Assembly: GCF_034190915.1 (NCBI RefSeq)
Contig: NW_026947484.1
Location: forward strand, 210,130,657-210,194,656
DNA length: 64,000 nt
Source of the DNA: Cavia porcellus
Taxonomy: Eukaryota; Chordata; Mammalia; Rodentia; Caviidae
Reading direction: 5' to 3'
Shown: piece after piece, positions 46,555-58,414 of the stretch
Layout of the letters: each line of letters starts with the position of its first letter
Numbering within the stretch: the first letter of the stretch is position 1
The notes under the pieces: model-generated
What the model saw: only the letters and a program-made list of their open reading frames with translations
What the model was told of the DNA's origin: nothing
Databases searched by the model: none
Translations under genes and position numbers: made by a program

Positions 46555-47015
46555 GCTGTGGTGTTTAGACACAGTGAAGTATTACTCTGTCATTGATAGG
46601 AATCTGGGTGCAACTTGAGACCATAATCTTGAGTGAAATCAATCAAACACAGTGGCTTAAATGTCACGTGGTTTCACTTATATGACAAAACTAAAGTATA
46701 AACAAAGAGCAAAATAAAAGACAGATAATAGGGGCTGGGGATTTAGCTTAGTGGCATAAGCACCTGCCTTGCAAGCAGGCAGTCGTGAGGTTGATCCCTG
46801 GTACCGATAAAAATTTTTTTAAAAGACAGATAATACAAAACAGGGAAATTGATATTTTGCAAATGGGAAGGGGACCAAGAGATAGCAGGAGGAAGAAGGA
46901 AGGGAGGGGAAAGCAATGTAATAAGATTAAGAAGTGTTATGTATGTGAACCGACTCCTCACAATCAGTGCAATCTTTGTGTACTGCAAATGTGTACTGAC
47001 AAAAATTTAAAAGTT
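46555..47015 (+). mobile_element. Old L1 3'-end relic, split by an ID element
   Basis: 'cacagtgaagtattactctg', 'gaccataatcttgagtgaaa' and 'gtggtttcacttatatgac' follow the L1 ORF2-end to 3' UTR order. The region past the SINE continues with A-rich L1 3' UTR-like sequence to about 47015. Non-coding. Confidence 0.65.
46731..46820 (+). mobile_element. Complete ID-type SINE, young subtype, with 15-bp TSD
   Basis: Starts 'ggggctggggatttagctta' (A box TTAGCTTAGTGG), passes 'cttgcaagcaggcagtcgtg' and ends 'ccctggtaccgat' with an A/T-rich tail. A perfect 15-bp duplication AAAAGACAGATAATA flanks it (46716-46730, 46821-46835). The B box is altered (GAGGTTGATCC). It is the cleanest full-length representative of the young ID subtype in the window and lies within an old L1 fragment. 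Confidence 0.96.
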
Positions 47016-47368
47016 AGGAAGCTAAAGAGGAAATAGAAATGCGTCTGAGGGATGATCTGACATGCAAAAAGAAAACTAGCATAACAGAATGTTTCCAGTG
47101 CAGTAATTTACATAGAACAAGAACTACATAAATGGACATAATTGCAAAATTTTAAAGTAACAGCAAACTGAATTCATCAGTGCTGGAAAATGAAATCTTA
47201 TAATGATCCAATCAGGTTTATCACTGGAGTACATGACTAATATAACATCCGAAAATTTAATGGGATTCTTGCCATATGGATATTAAAAAGAATCCAATTA
47301 TCACATGAAGGAGATGGAAATGTGTTTGACAAAATTCAACATCTATTTATAGTAAGAAATTTCCAGCC

Positions 47369-47482
47369 AGCTGGGCATTGTTGCACATGCCTGTAATCCC
47401 AGTCTGGGAGACTGAGACAAGAGAATCATTGCAATTTTGAGGCCAGACCTTAGCTACCTACATAGTGAGACCCATCTCAAAA
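47369..47482 (+). mobile_element. B1-like SINE, plus strand
   Basis: 'gccagctgggcattgttgca', 'catgcctgtaatcccagtct', 'gagacaagagaatcattgc' and 'tagtgagacccatctcaaaa' follow the B1/Alu order, ending in an (AAT)n/A-rich tail. It interrupts the old L1 relic and so is younger than it. Confidence 0.88.
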
Positions 47483-47891
47483 ATAATAATAAAAGTAACA
47501 CTAATGATTTCCATCCAAGTAATAAAAGACTTGTTCCTCCTTACACTATTTGTGTCCATCCAAAACTCAATAACAATAATACACCAGACAGTCAAATAGT
47601 AGAGCTAGCTTTTAAAAATAAAATAAGGCAAGAATGTTTGCTGTTCATCATATCTTATTAGCTTTGCATTGAAAATCTTGGGGCTCTTAGAATAAAAAAC
47701 AAAATATGTAAAGATTGGCATGGAAGTCATACAAGTTCATTTATAAAGAATTGTCTCACTGTCTACAATGAAAACCAAAAGAATTCTACAGATAAAATTT
47801 AGCATTAATGAGTTTCAAAATATAATTAGATAAACTTTCATTTCTATATAACAATAGTTCAAAAAAGGAGCTTTAGAAAGATAGCTTTATG

Positions 47892-47923
47892 TCAGATATG
47901 TGATATGTAAGTCACATATCTGA
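47892..47923. repeat. Perfect 12-bp inverted repeat (hairpin)
   Basis: TCAGATATGTGA (47892-47903) and its exact reverse complement TCACATATCTGA (47912-47923) are separated by 8 nt. It lies in decayed L1 sequence; probably a local snap-back mutation. Confidence 0.85.
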
Positions 47924-49494
47924 TGCATATTTTATTAAAAACATAACTGAAAATAATGTACAAGTTATTTTTTGAAAAAATTATGAAACTCAATTTAAAA
48001 AATTTTTTAAAAGGCTAAATAATTGCTCTTTAAAGTCTGATGCAAAATGATCTTGGACCAGAACACTAAACATCACAAAAACATATCAATTATCCCTAAA
48101 ATGAACTATAGTCTGAATGTAATTTCATCAAAATGATGAGAACTTTTTAAATGAAATTCAATAAGTTGCTCCTAACATCTGTGTGATAGACCAAAGGCCA
48201 AGAACCAGTACTCTTAAGGGAGGGGGTCTCGCTCTACCTGAGAAAAAGATTTATCATATAGCTGTAAAACATAAAACAAGAAGTCACAGGATAATATATA
48301 AATACAAAACTAGAACAGAAAAGAGCAACCAGGAACAAAGTCTTACAGGTATGTAATTTGTTATTCTGATGGATATAGCATTGCACAAGGGGAAATAAGG
48401 GGCTTTTTAATAAATGATGTTAGAAAAATTGGTTATCCATATGGAAAAATTGAAATTATACCTTTAAAGCCAAAACACACAAAGAAAGAAATTTCTTTTA
48501 TATTGCAGACTTAAATATAAAAGACAAAACTTTGAAGTATATCTCTATGACTTTGCAGTAGAAAAACAAGGATGGACCAGAAAAGTACTTTACAAGATTT
48601 TGAAAAAATTAATGATTGCACTAACGTTAAGAACTTTTGTTCTTCAAAATATTTCAAGAAGTAAATCAAATCAAGCTATAAATTGCAAGAAGTATTAGAA
48701 CACATATTACATATCTTCAACAAATCAACAAGTAAAAGACAATAAAATTTATGTAAAAATGAATATATTTACAAGTGTTTTCAAAGAAAAATGACTAATA
48801 AGTATACAGTAAAAATAAATAATAGAGAATGACAAAACTGAAATATAATTCATAATCACCAATATAACAATATTAGAATCTGACAATACCATATAGACAA
48901 GAAGGTGGAACAATGAATGTTATACACTAATGATAAAAATTCAACTTAGTACGACTGATTGAAATTTCTATCTGCATCATCTTATAAAACTGATAAATAT
49001 AACCTTCTGACCTAGAATTTCATTCCTAAGCATACATTAGCTAATACCCTGAAGAAGAACTATTCAATAAAAATTTAGTCAGGCCACATATGCAATTTAA
49101 AATTTCTCATCGCCACCATCCACATAATAAAAAAAAAAACTGAAATTACTCCTAATGATAGACTCACTATAGTTAATTTAATTGAATGAACCAAAATATC
49201 GTTTCGACATGTAATCACTGTGAAAAATATTAATTAGAAATACTTTACATTTTTTGCACGTAGTCTCTAAAATTTGATACTGCCAACACAAATCAAATCT
49301 GATTAACCACATTCTCAAGATAGCACGTACCATATTGGGTAGCTTGCATCAAAGCAATGTTTATATCTCAGTGACCCTGTTCACAGGAAAAACCTGAAGA
49401 AAACCTAAATACCCATTGGCACTTCTCTATAGATATGGAAAAAGGAAAGAATGATCTGACTTAATAAGAGTAAATTGAAGGTAAAAAACCATAT

Positions 49495-49640
49495 TCACTA
49501 TGCAGCAAGAGCTGGGCTATGTACTTTATACCCAGAATCTTATTTAAATCTCCAAAGCAACCAAGTGGGTTGATTCAAGAATCGACTTCACATGTGAGAA
49601 AGTGAAATCAACAGGACTCTGATCCAATGTATTGCCCATA
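49495..49640 (-). mobile_element. MIR SINE relic, minus strand
   Basis: 'gggctatgtactttataccc', 'atcttatttaaatctccaaa' and 'cacatgtgagaaagtgaaat' match the reverse MIR order. Diverged. Confidence 0.6.
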
Positions 49641-49754
49641 GCCACAAGGGGAAGTAGTGGCTTAGACAAAGGTTTGAACGCTGATGAGTGTCACAGGCTA
49701 ACATGTACAGTATTAGGTTCCTACTCCATTTTTCAAGTTGCTGCTGTGTTTTTA

Positions 49755-49848
49755 TGGTGTTTTGTTTGTTTTGGTCTTGGTGATGAGGATAGAATTAGAG
49801 GTCTTACACATGCTGGGCATGTGGGCCCACCAACCGGATGCTGCCACC
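49755..49848 (-). mobile_element. ID-type SINE relic, minus strand
   Basis: 'ggtgatgaggatagaattag' (3' end), 'cttacacatgctgggcatgt' and then a decayed head follow the reverse ID order. Strongly diverged, so an old copy. Confidence 0.6.
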
Positions 49849-49889
49849 TGAGTCTTTTCTTACAGGATGAATTTAATGTATGCTGAGAC

Positions 49890-50065
49890 TTGTTAAATGC
49901 CACCTGTATGCTAGGTGTTGAGTATGCAGCAGGCGTCTAACACTGACCACACTGCTGGAAAGTTATTTCCCTCTGTTACCGATGAGAAAGCTGAAACTCA
50001 GAAAGTTCCACTTGACCTAAGTTCATACATTTAGTTAGTGGCAGTGCCAGCAGGCCAACCTGAGC
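49890..50065 (-). mobile_element. MIR SINE relic, minus strand
   Basis: 'tatgctaggtgttgagtatg', 'gttaccgatgagaaagctga' and 'acatttagttagtggcagtg' are successive reverse-MIR segments. Confidence 0.7.
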
Positions 50066-50104
50066 TGTGGGTGTTTCCTGAATCTTAATAAATAGCCAAG
50101 AGAA

Positions 50105-50186
50105 GGGCAGGAAGTACGGCTCAATGGGAGAGCACTTGCCTGGCAAGTGTAAGGCTCTGGGTTCAAAAAGGGAAAAAAAAATGAAT
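50105..50186 (+). mobile_element. ID-type SINE, plus strand, older subtype
   Basis: 'ggcaggaagtacggctcaat' with an A-box remnant, 'gagagcacttgcctggcaag' and 'tgtaaggctctgggttcaaa' followed by an A-rich tail. Lacks the gtcgtgagttc centre of the young subtype. Confidence 0.82.
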
Positions 50187-51640
50187 AAATGCTAAGGAGA
50201 CACAGTTTGCAGCTGAGCAGACACTATGTATTTGATGCATTTCCATGTGTGAGCATGAAAGTAGTTCAAATGAAAGCCATAATTTTTACATGGAATATGG
50301 CTATGTGTAAACCACACCCACGGACAGGACACGTGGAGGCAAAACAGGAGGAGCCTGGTCCTATCACTAGGGAGTGAGGAGGTGAAATGGAAGGAGACGC
50401 AGACCAACAAAAGACAGCCAGGAGGGAAGGTGGGCAGCAGTGCTGAAATTGTGTCCATTCATGAAAATGACAGCAGGGGAAAACTATTGGGTGGGTTACG
50501 CAGTTTTACTTTTTTAAAGTAATGCTTTGAAGCTTGAAGCTATATACAGTGAATAATTCATGCTGTTTGGGAATCACAGAAAGCCTTTGAGATGTTCTAG
50601 GAAAAAGAAGAAGGGGGGGAAAAATCTCTCCAGAGGGGTTTGTGAGTTTGGAAAGAAGAGGATATGTGTACTACATGTTAATGCAAACCTAGCCAGGTAT
50701 CCAGAGCAGCAAATCTCATCACAGGTCATGTGATGAGGAGTCAGGCTGGCTTTTGATGGGAGTTCAACCAGCTTTGCAAATGTTTTTCGTTAAAAAATCA
50801 TCACACAGTGAACATTCTGTGGGGCCTGCAAGACTGAAACAGGCCAGCCTTTTTTTCGCTGCTTCTATTAGCTTTATAGGTTTCTGTCCCTTCCTTTCCA
50901 GGTCAACTTTACTCCTTGATACTCTTACCACCACGTCTGCTCCACCTCCCTGATTTGCTGGGCAGGAGCACTGAGATGCCAGAATTTAACATGAATAATT
51001 TGTGATTCTAGAACTGCAGGTAGGACAAGAGGGAAGGTCATTGGATGACTTAAGGTTTCTGTTGGTTCTGTGAACTCTGTTTCTGAGATACCTTCAGCAA
51101 ACCTCCAGGTATTACAGGAAGAAACGATAGTAAAATATAATTTCAACCATGAAATCCACCCACCAGCCATCTCATTCCCACAAGGCAAGTCTCTGGCTTC
51201 CTCTCCTGGGACCTGAGGATGCCCCAGGAAGCAACATCCACCTGGATGTGGGCCACACAATAGGTGAGATGGGGGTATCCTTTGAAAATAGAGAGATATG
51301 ATCTAGGAAAAAAAGAGAAGCCAACACCAAGAAAATTATGCAAAAGGCCAGATTCCAAGAGCAAAGGGAACACAACACAGGTGGCCATGCAGAGAATGTC
51401 CAAAAGTATTCAGAAATTGTCAGCTAAGAGACAGTAAGATAGAACCATAACTTTCTCCTCAGAAGTCACCCATGCAGTAGACTGTGCATGCAGAGTGGCA
51501 TCTCCAGACCATGAGGTCTCACCCTGACACCCTCGGTGGCTCCTGAGACAGTGCTGTCCTACAGTGGGTCAGTTCCTCTTATTCAAGCAACAGTTCCTCC
51601 CAACTTCTCCCTCTCACCAGGTCTTAGGTCCCTTGTCCTA
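50187..51640. other. Single-copy intergenic sequence
   Basis: No gene supported. Open frames of up to 111 codons on the minus strand (50925-51260) have no recognisable domain and overlap other frames. No clear transposon. Confidence 0.4.
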
Positions 51641-51649
51641 AAATTTAAA

Positions 51650-51870
51650 GAGTAGCAATGATGATAATGATGACAATAATGGCCCATTTTACTAATTACT
51701 ATGTGACCAAAGGTCTGTCGCTGAGAGTCATGTATTCCTCAGTATAACTCAATGATATATGAAATGTGTAAATATGAAGATGGGGCTGGTGATTATATCC
51801 ATTTTAACAAAATTATATATTATACCCATTTTGGGGAAATAAAGCATACATAACTCACATAACACCCTAA
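51650..51870 (-). mobile_element. MIR-like SINE relic, minus strand
   Basis: (AATGATGAT)-like start, 'tttactaattactatgtgac', 'gtattcctcagtataactca' and 'tatacccattttggggaaat' suggest a reverse MIR. Low similarity. Confidence 0.45.
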
Positions 51871-53990
51871 ATTTCTATAGTTTTTTTTTAATGTTAAGGG
51901 TACTATTTGAACTTGGGCCTAACTTTGACCTCTATGGTCTTAATACCTATATCAGTGCCTCCCAAATTTGAATGATCCACAGATCCCTTTAAAAAGGAAA
52001 ATAATCCTGTGAACCTCCTGTATTAACTAAAACGAGCTATAAAACTCCTAAAAATCATTAAACAAAAACTAAACATATACATTAAAACATTTAATAATTA
52101 AACTATAAGACCAATAAAATTCAAATTAAAAACATTAATTCACTGTGGCGAAGAATGTTGTCCTGCCGAAACCAGATCATTGGTACTGGTTTTTACAGGA
52201 GAAGGATGAGCCCCAGGTCAGATTCTGTGCTGAGTAATTTCACTTGTGTATTTTAGCTTCAGTAATTCAGATAAAGACTGTTAGCATAAGTATGTTGTTC
52301 ATTATTTTAACGCTTAACCTGCTGGTTCACAACAAAGAGACCACATTTTTTCCAAAGCACAGCCAACAAACAAGCTTCTAGTATCAATTTTCATTAAACC
52401 TCAGTTGATAACTATGCTATGCTGTCTTGTTGACTTGGAGAGTTAGGATTGCAACACTATTGATGTTTTCATTAAAGCAGTGCTGATTACCAGGAACAGG
52501 CTGCATTGCACGTGCCTGGCTGTGTATCCAGTGAAGAAGCAGAGGCACTCTGGCTTCTCCAAGGCAGGGCCTCCAGCGGGGTCTGTGGAGTTTGGGAGTT
52601 CCCACCCAGGAGTGCGCTGTGCTGCATTTGGTGGGCATCGGTGCTGTGTGCCCTCTGATGGTTTAGCTCTCCCATCTTTCATCAGCATATCACCCCTGAG
52701 GGCATTCACTTAGTAAAAATAACATTTACAAAAAAAAAAAAAAATGCAAAAGTGCACATAGAAATGACAATTTTTGAAACGAATACTCTTTTGAAGTTCA
52801 GAGGGTTTGAACCCAGGGAAAATGAGCAACAGCCTTAGCCTACGAGACATTTAGATGTGCAGTTTTGTCAGTGAATTCCAGCATGACAAGCATACACCAC
52901 ACGTGTTGACTTCCTGGTCTGCAGCAAGCAGAGGTGGCGCGGCTCCTTTAAAGATTCTCCACCACTAAAAAGCATTGGTCCTGGACTTGGCTCTTAAATA
53001 TACCCGCAGGTTCTGTCCTCAGCCCCTTTTCACTGAATCTAGAACCCACAGACGCTGACTCCCTTCCTGTATCCCCTACCCCAGCCTTCCTTCAGGCTTA
53101 GAGACTCCTATGTCCCAGCCCCCAGGTTTCCCCAAGAAAGGCCTCAGCAAGAAGAGCAGTGACCCAAGCCCTGCACTGATGCATTTTGTGTTTCATATCT
53201 GTGAATAGATGAGAAAATGAAACCCAGAGAGGTGACCAGTCCAAAATCAGTGGGAGAAGTGACTGGTTTTCCAGCACTTTTCTCTACTATCTGAGATATT
53301 CATGTTGTTATTATGAAGATTAAGAATAAAGGAAGATATGAGTCATTTTGTACCTATTAGGATTTAATCTTAAACCTTCCTTGTTTATAGATAACGATAA
53401 CGGCAACAAAAATACTGCTAATGATGTGAAACTTTAGATTACATTCTCTGGCCATTTCCTTTTGTTCTATTTGCCATGATTTTAGAAAAAAATTTTATGG
53501 TCAAATTTCTTTTTTACCATCAGACTCTAAAATCTATTAAGTTCAACAAATACTTAAGTAATAGGGTACCCTCCCAAAAAACCCACCCTTTTAAATGTTT
53601 TCATTTTATTTTACTGGGAGATTAACATTTAGGAATCATTAGGAATTTTTGAAACAGATTTCCTTAATTTGGGGAAAATCAACAGGAGAGATCCTTAAAT
53701 CACACATAGTGCAAATGTCAACAGTTGTTCTCAGAAAAACCTGATTTCCCCACAAACAGATTGCATAAGCTACAGTTTGCTCTGTTTTATTTTATTTTTT
53801 TTTTTTAGTTGATTATGTTGAGTACATCTATGGTAAGCCAGACTAGGCACTTAAAGATTGAGATAACTGTTCTTAATAATTAACGCTTTTCAAATGACAG
53901 AATATCATAAATCAGAATATCTCAGTCTTGGAGAAATACATAGTTTGCTATTGCAACTGCTTTTTTCTAGAGCTCCCCTGAAATAAATGG
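51871..53990. other. Intergenic sequence with a weak MIR and a possible hAT relic
   Basis: At 51953-52020 'cagtgcctcccaaatttgaa' and 'gatccacagatccc' faintly recall hAT-family terminal sequence. At 53165-53260 'aatagatgagaaaatgaaac' and 'ggtgaccagtccaaaatcag' look like a minus-strand MIR. The short frames at 52417-52713 overlap on both strands and have no recognised family. An A-run lies at 52730-52744. Confidence 0.35.
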
Positions 53991-54330
53991 ATTATTCAAA
54001 TCCAGCAGATGGGTTGGAGAGAACATTAAATATTCTCCAGGTTCAAGGATTAGTGCCCGTGGGTCCCAGGAGTGACCACGGCTGTGACATGCCCATTAAG
54101 CTTGGAGTGTTCGTCCATTATCCCATCAGCAATCCATAAATGAGTCTGACCTTAGCTGTGCTTTGAGGACTTAATGGAGGAGACTGTGGCTGTTCTCAGC
54201 ACACAGAACCGCCAGCCTAGAAAAGTAAATTCTCAGATAATGTGATAATGCGGTACAGGGAAGCAATGGTTTGGAGCTAAATCAATAGCGAATGTAACAA
54301 GAGAATATCGTGAAGAGCTTGAGGAAACTC
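53991..54330. promoter_or_regulatory. Candidate conserved non-coding element
   Basis: Repeat-free block of moderate GC, with strings such as 'gacatgcccattaagcttgg', 'ccatcagcaatccataaatg' and 'tgctttgaggacttaatgg'. Homeodomain-like TTAATG/TAAT cores and little decay-like AT bias give it an enhancer texture. No test of conservation was possible. Confidence 0.28.
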
Positions 54331-55167
54331 TGAGTGTTCATTTGGGATCTCTCAGGAGGGGTATGTGGAGGAAAGACAGACTTTTCTAAAATTCCATAAA
54401 GTATTTTGCAGTCAGGAAGGAAAATAAGAGAAATTCTCTAGTTAAATTTATTATTTATATGCATCAGATCCATCCTTGGAATTTCATATACAAAGGTACA
54501 TAAAAATGACCTCCAACTTTGAGCACTTAAAATCTGGTAGGCAGCTGTGTGTTTTTGTTGGGAGGGCTTTGTTTTAGCAGTAGGATACTGAACCATTTCC
54601 AGATTTATAGTTTATAGTCTGTTAAAAAAAAAAAAAAAGTAGATCCTCAAAATGTTTCTCCACTGTCACAAACCACAGGTCAACCCAGAGCAACTGTAAG
54701 AATGCAGTAGAAATCTCTTCCCAGACACTGGCTCCCAGGAGGAAAAGACTGCTCCATAGGAGTCTGTATTAAAAAATGGCTCGATTATAAAAGAAAGAAT
54801 GAAAAAGAATCCAGCTAAATTAACATTTGTTAAGTCATCCGAAGAATACAAATAAAAAAAGAATCTCTGTGAACAGAATGCCCAAAAGACCAGAGTGGCC
54901 CAAGCTTCATCCTTTCTAGGGAAGAAGACCACCATCCCCTGGGGTTCCGTGTTCCTCCCAACTGTGGTTGGGCGTGTGGCTTCCTGTCAGGTCCTCTAGC
55001 CTGGGGCAGCAGCAAAGGTGGAATCTGCCCCCTATCTCGTGTCTAGTGGAGACTGAGGACAACTCACACTGAGAGTCAGAGAACGTGACTTTTGACAGAC
55101 TGGTAAAGGCAAAGCAACTCGTGAGCTTTAGGAAAAGACATTTCAAAACAAAGCAGTCAGTCAAAAG
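54331..55167. other. Intergenic sequence, nothing recognised
   Basis: Contains an A14-15 run at 54624-54638. Overlapping minus-strand frames (54666-55227) have no recognisable family. Confidence 0.4.
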
Positions 55168-55530
55168 GGTTTTATTCTCTTCCAAAAAAAAAAAAGTAAT
55201 AAGAACTGTGGGAGTAATAAAACCCAAAATGTGTAAATGTTATTGTAAAAAAGAGAGGAAAAGAAAGTACTCTTAAGACACAATTGCAAGTGGTTTACAC
55301 GTGTAAGATAGATGACCATATTACTAAATTTTTGTTGAATCATGGAACACAACTGTTTGCAGTCTCACTGTTTGAATGTCCACTTTGTATGCTTAATTTT
55401 GTAACTTGATCAACTATTTATAAGATGACAATATGTAATCTATTAACTAGTGATTTCTTACCTTTTTTTGAAATTTTGTATTACTTGTACCCTTTTACTG
55501 TTTTGTTTTGTTTTCTTTAAATTAAAAAAA
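55168..55530 (+). mobile_element. 5'-truncated copy of the half-L1 3' UTR (copy C)
   Basis: Matches the last ~370 bp of the complete element: 'gtaataagaactgtgggagt', 'aaacccaaaatgtgtaaatg', 'acaactgtttgcagtctcac', 'acaatatgtaatctattaac' and 'cttgtacccttttactg'. It ends in an AT-rich tail near 55530. The A run at 55188-55199 is longer than in the other copies. Severe 5' truncation is typical of LINE insertion. Confidence 0.92.
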
Positions 55531-55865
55531 TTTTTCTCTTCCCACCTAGCTTCCATCATCAGCTGGTTTATCAGTAAGTTACTGAGTAGCTTTAAATGGC
55601 TTCCCACAAATGTGGGCTAGAACGGAGCTCTCCGGGTTCAGGGAGGGCAGGGCATGCAGGGAGCTTCTGAGGTCTTCTGTTTGGAGTCAGTGGACTGTGA
55701 ATAAGGTATGAAGCTGGCTGCTAGGGAGAAGGGCGTTTGCTCCCTTAACTGTGCAGTTCTGTGTCCAGAAGGCTGGAACTACTCTGCCCATGGTGACCAA
55801 TGACAACCATATGGTTTTTAAGGAATGGTAGTTCTTTGTCTTTCTAATTTCTTTATACTACTATG

Positions 55866-55955
55866 GTTATAGTTTGAATATGGTTTACTCCCCTCTATGA
55901 AGCTTAGGCGGCAGGTCAATTCTCATTGTGAAATGTTAAAGGGAGGGGGTACCTA
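55866..55955 (+). mobile_element. 5' fragment of a MaLR LTR
   Basis: 'tatagtttgaatatggttta' followed by 'ctcattgtgaaatgttaaag' is the start of a MaLR LTR in sense orientation. It stops where a B1-like fragment begins. Confidence 0.5.
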
Positions 55956-56063
55956 GCCAGTCGTGGTGGTGTCTTTGTAGGATTGTGAGTTCAAGCCCAG
56001 GTTGGGCAACTTAAGGATCCTAACGAGACAGAGAGAGAGAGAGAGAGAAGGAGAGAAAGAGAG

Positions 56064-56134
<71 letters not shown>

Positions 56135-56212
56135 GAAAAGAAAAGGGGGTAGGGATAGAGGTCAATGTGCAAAGGTGCTGGATTCAGTCCCCAGTACCAC
56201 ACAATTGTATTT
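55951..56212 (+). mobile_element. B1-like fragment, (GA)n expansion and ID fragment in series
   Basis: 'ccagtcgtggtggtgtcttt' and 'gagttcaagcccaggttggg' are B1/7SL landmarks. An ~110-bp (GA)n tract follows, then 'ggatagaggtcaatgtgcaa' and 'tggattcagtccccagtacc' are ID-like with a B box (GATTCAGTCC). The B1-then-ID order resembles the B1-ID composite SINEs of some rodents, with the microsatellite grown in the linker or B1 tail. Confidence 0.6.
56029..56140. repeat. (GA)n microsatellite with GAAA interruptions
   Basis: Pure purine strand of GA units broken by GAAA and GGAGA. It generates artificial Arg/Glu-rich and Ser/Leu-rich reading frames in both directions, which are not genes. Purine mirror symmetry makes triplex DNA possible. 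Confidence 0.95.
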
Positions 56213-56771
56213 TGCTTTAGACTGGCTCCAAGAGTGCCAAAGTTCATCCTTATCTGTGTTCACCTGACAGGAGGAAAATCATCAGTAAATGACAGAGAGC
56301 ACATTCAGAGTTATTAAGGATCCTCACTTAACTTTCTGACCCGATTTTCCTCTTTTATCCTGAAATGACTATTTGTAATTTGTCCCTCTGGTAAGAATCA
56401 GTGGCACATGTAGGGATGGTGGAGCATGTTGGAGGAGAATCATTATGTGTTTCATGTGGTCTGTGCTCCCCACTCTCCCTCACTCACAATGCCACCATCC
56501 TCCTGCAGCTTCCAGTCTTCCTCCAGAATGAGGCAGGTGGGCGCCCTCTGTCCAGCCTTCTCAGGACCTTCTTCAACCAATGCAAAAATCCACTATGATA
56601 GCTCCCTTTTTCTATGGTATTGTCTTCCTGGGTGAGTAAACTATTTCCTTTGACGTTTGAAACAAAATTAATATTTCCAGATTTTTAGTTCGCTTTCTTA
56701 TAGTCAAAGTGTATAACTTTAGAAAAATTAACTCTTCTGTCAGATGCTCTGAGGAGGTTTTAGTTTATGCC

Positions 56772-56892
56772 TGCATTTTTTTTTTTAACTTTGAGGAATC
56801 TGACGATGTTGTTCAGGCTTGAAGTCATGTAGTCAAACAGTCCTCCTGCCTCAGCCTCCCGAGTAGTTGGACCTACAGACCTGTGCAGTGCT
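56772..56892 (-). mobile_element. B1-like (7SL-derived) SINE, minus strand
   Basis: A T-run tail at 56778-56788, 'gatgttgttcaggcttgaag', 'cctcctgcctcagcctcccg' and 'agtagttggacctacagacc' match reverse 7SL/Alu-B1 order. The 5' end of the element is decayed. Confidence 0.75.
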
Positions 56893-58410
56893 CTGGCTTC
56901 CTCACATTCTTAAAGTCGAGGATGTAGCCTCATGCCAAAGGAAAACAAGAAGCTGCAGAATAAGAATGGTTCTTCTTCTCTACTTCTTGGCATACGATGC
57001 TTACTAAATACTGTTCTGAGAAATGTGAAAGCGAGGTAAATGTAACTGTGCTGCAAATAGGATTTGCACACCTGTGTGGTATAAAACAATAAACACCAAA
57101 GACCCAGTAGCCATCCTTGCTTTGGAAGCATCTCTTTGGAAAACATCTGTCATTAGAGGTAGTGTGATGGAATTTCTCAAGCAGCGTCCTCACAGAGCAA
57201 GTGTTATTTGGGGGAATTAGTGATGAAAAACTCAGGTTTTAGACAAGAAATTCTGTTATCTCCCCCCAGACAGACATAGACTGGAAGCTACTATCTAAAC
57301 TGACACTATCTAGTTAATATAAGAAGCATTTTTATGTTTCTTTATTACCAGACATAACACAAGACAATGTGTCATTTGATTGATGATGCTATCATAAATC
57401 AACTCCCATTTGTCAGTCCAAAGAGAGCAAATGACAAGAGTGTCAGAGACTGGAGGGAGGATGGGGCTTTGTACAAGGCTACTGTCACACTGGAAGGTGT
57501 TTCTGGACTGTGTTGGTTTAAAGAGGTGTAAACTGTCCCTCTCCCCCCTCAACCTTCTTCTCCCTTCCATTAGAGTCCAGATCAGTGGTGTGTGATATTT
57601 CACAGGTTCTCAGCAGATTCTCTGCTAAAGTCAACTCTAATGTTTCTAGTCGTTGTCCATTTTGTAAATTTTAAGCAGAAAAAAGTTAAAAGCCCTTTAA
57701 GAATAAAAGAAAAAGTAATTCTTTAAACTGCATAAGTTAGTACAGTCTGAATACTAACTCTGATGGTCAGAAGAGGTTTCTACATGCTATCCTAACACAG
57801 CCAGGCTTGCTTTGGCTTGGCAGGGCATGGGCAAAGGCTGAGGACCGTGCTGAGACGGGGCAGGAGACCACCACTGCTATGGTAGATGAAGCTCACATCC
57901 ACCTGGCTGCTCCTCATCCCGTAGACGCTCTTCTCTGTAAAACACAGGTTTTTGTGCACATTAATTACATCCCTCCATCCCACCCTGCTAGAGTGACTAT
58001 GAATTCTAGGGGCCTGGGAGTGTCCTAGCATGATGACTGGTATGGTTCCCTTTTGCTCCTAAAGTTGTCTTGGTTTTCAGAAGTTAAATCATTATTTTAA
58101 AAACCTCACTCTAAAAACTGACATTAAAACTGAGCTATTTCCAGATAATTCAGAGCCACAGAAATAAAAATATAGCTTTGATGCACATGAGTTGACCACA
58201 GTGAGGTTGGAATGAGTCAGCAGGACTTTGTGGCAGAAGCCAACGAGAGCTCCTATTATCCAGGGTCAACAGCAGCAGATGGAGGGGCTCTTTCCCCAGG
58301 GAGGGTGGATGGGTACAGTCTAGCAGAAGTCACTGTGTCCTGGCAGCCACCTGTCAGCTACTCAGGCTGCTGTTTCATCTCCCCTGAGACCTTGGCTTTA
58401 GAAGCATCAC
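56893..58410. other. Single-copy intergenic sequence
   Basis: No repeat or gene supported. Frames at 56910-57193 and 57792-58031 overlap others and have no recognisable family. Confidence 0.4.
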
Positions 58411-58414
58411 ACCT

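Larger units (their letters stand above)
47190..49440 (+). mobile_element. Ancient L1M ORF2 to 3' UTR relic, decayed
   Basis: Colinear patches of L1 ORF2 nucleotide sequence occur in order: 'tttgacaaaattcaacatct' (about 47327), 'aaaataaggcaagaatgttt' (47620), 'aaaattggttatccatatgg' (48426), 'aaaagacaaaactttgaagt' (48520), 'ttttgttcttcaaaatattt' (48635) and 'tgacaataccatatagacaa' (48880). Late 3' sequence reaches about 49430. Every frame is riddled with stops. It accounts for the AT-rich character of this stretch. A B1 element is inserted at 47.4 kb. Confidence 0.75.

Noticed and set aside
56002..56247. Arg/Glu-rich and Ser/Leu-rich reading frames
   Set aside because: They are translations of a (GA)n microsatellite in either direction, not proteins.
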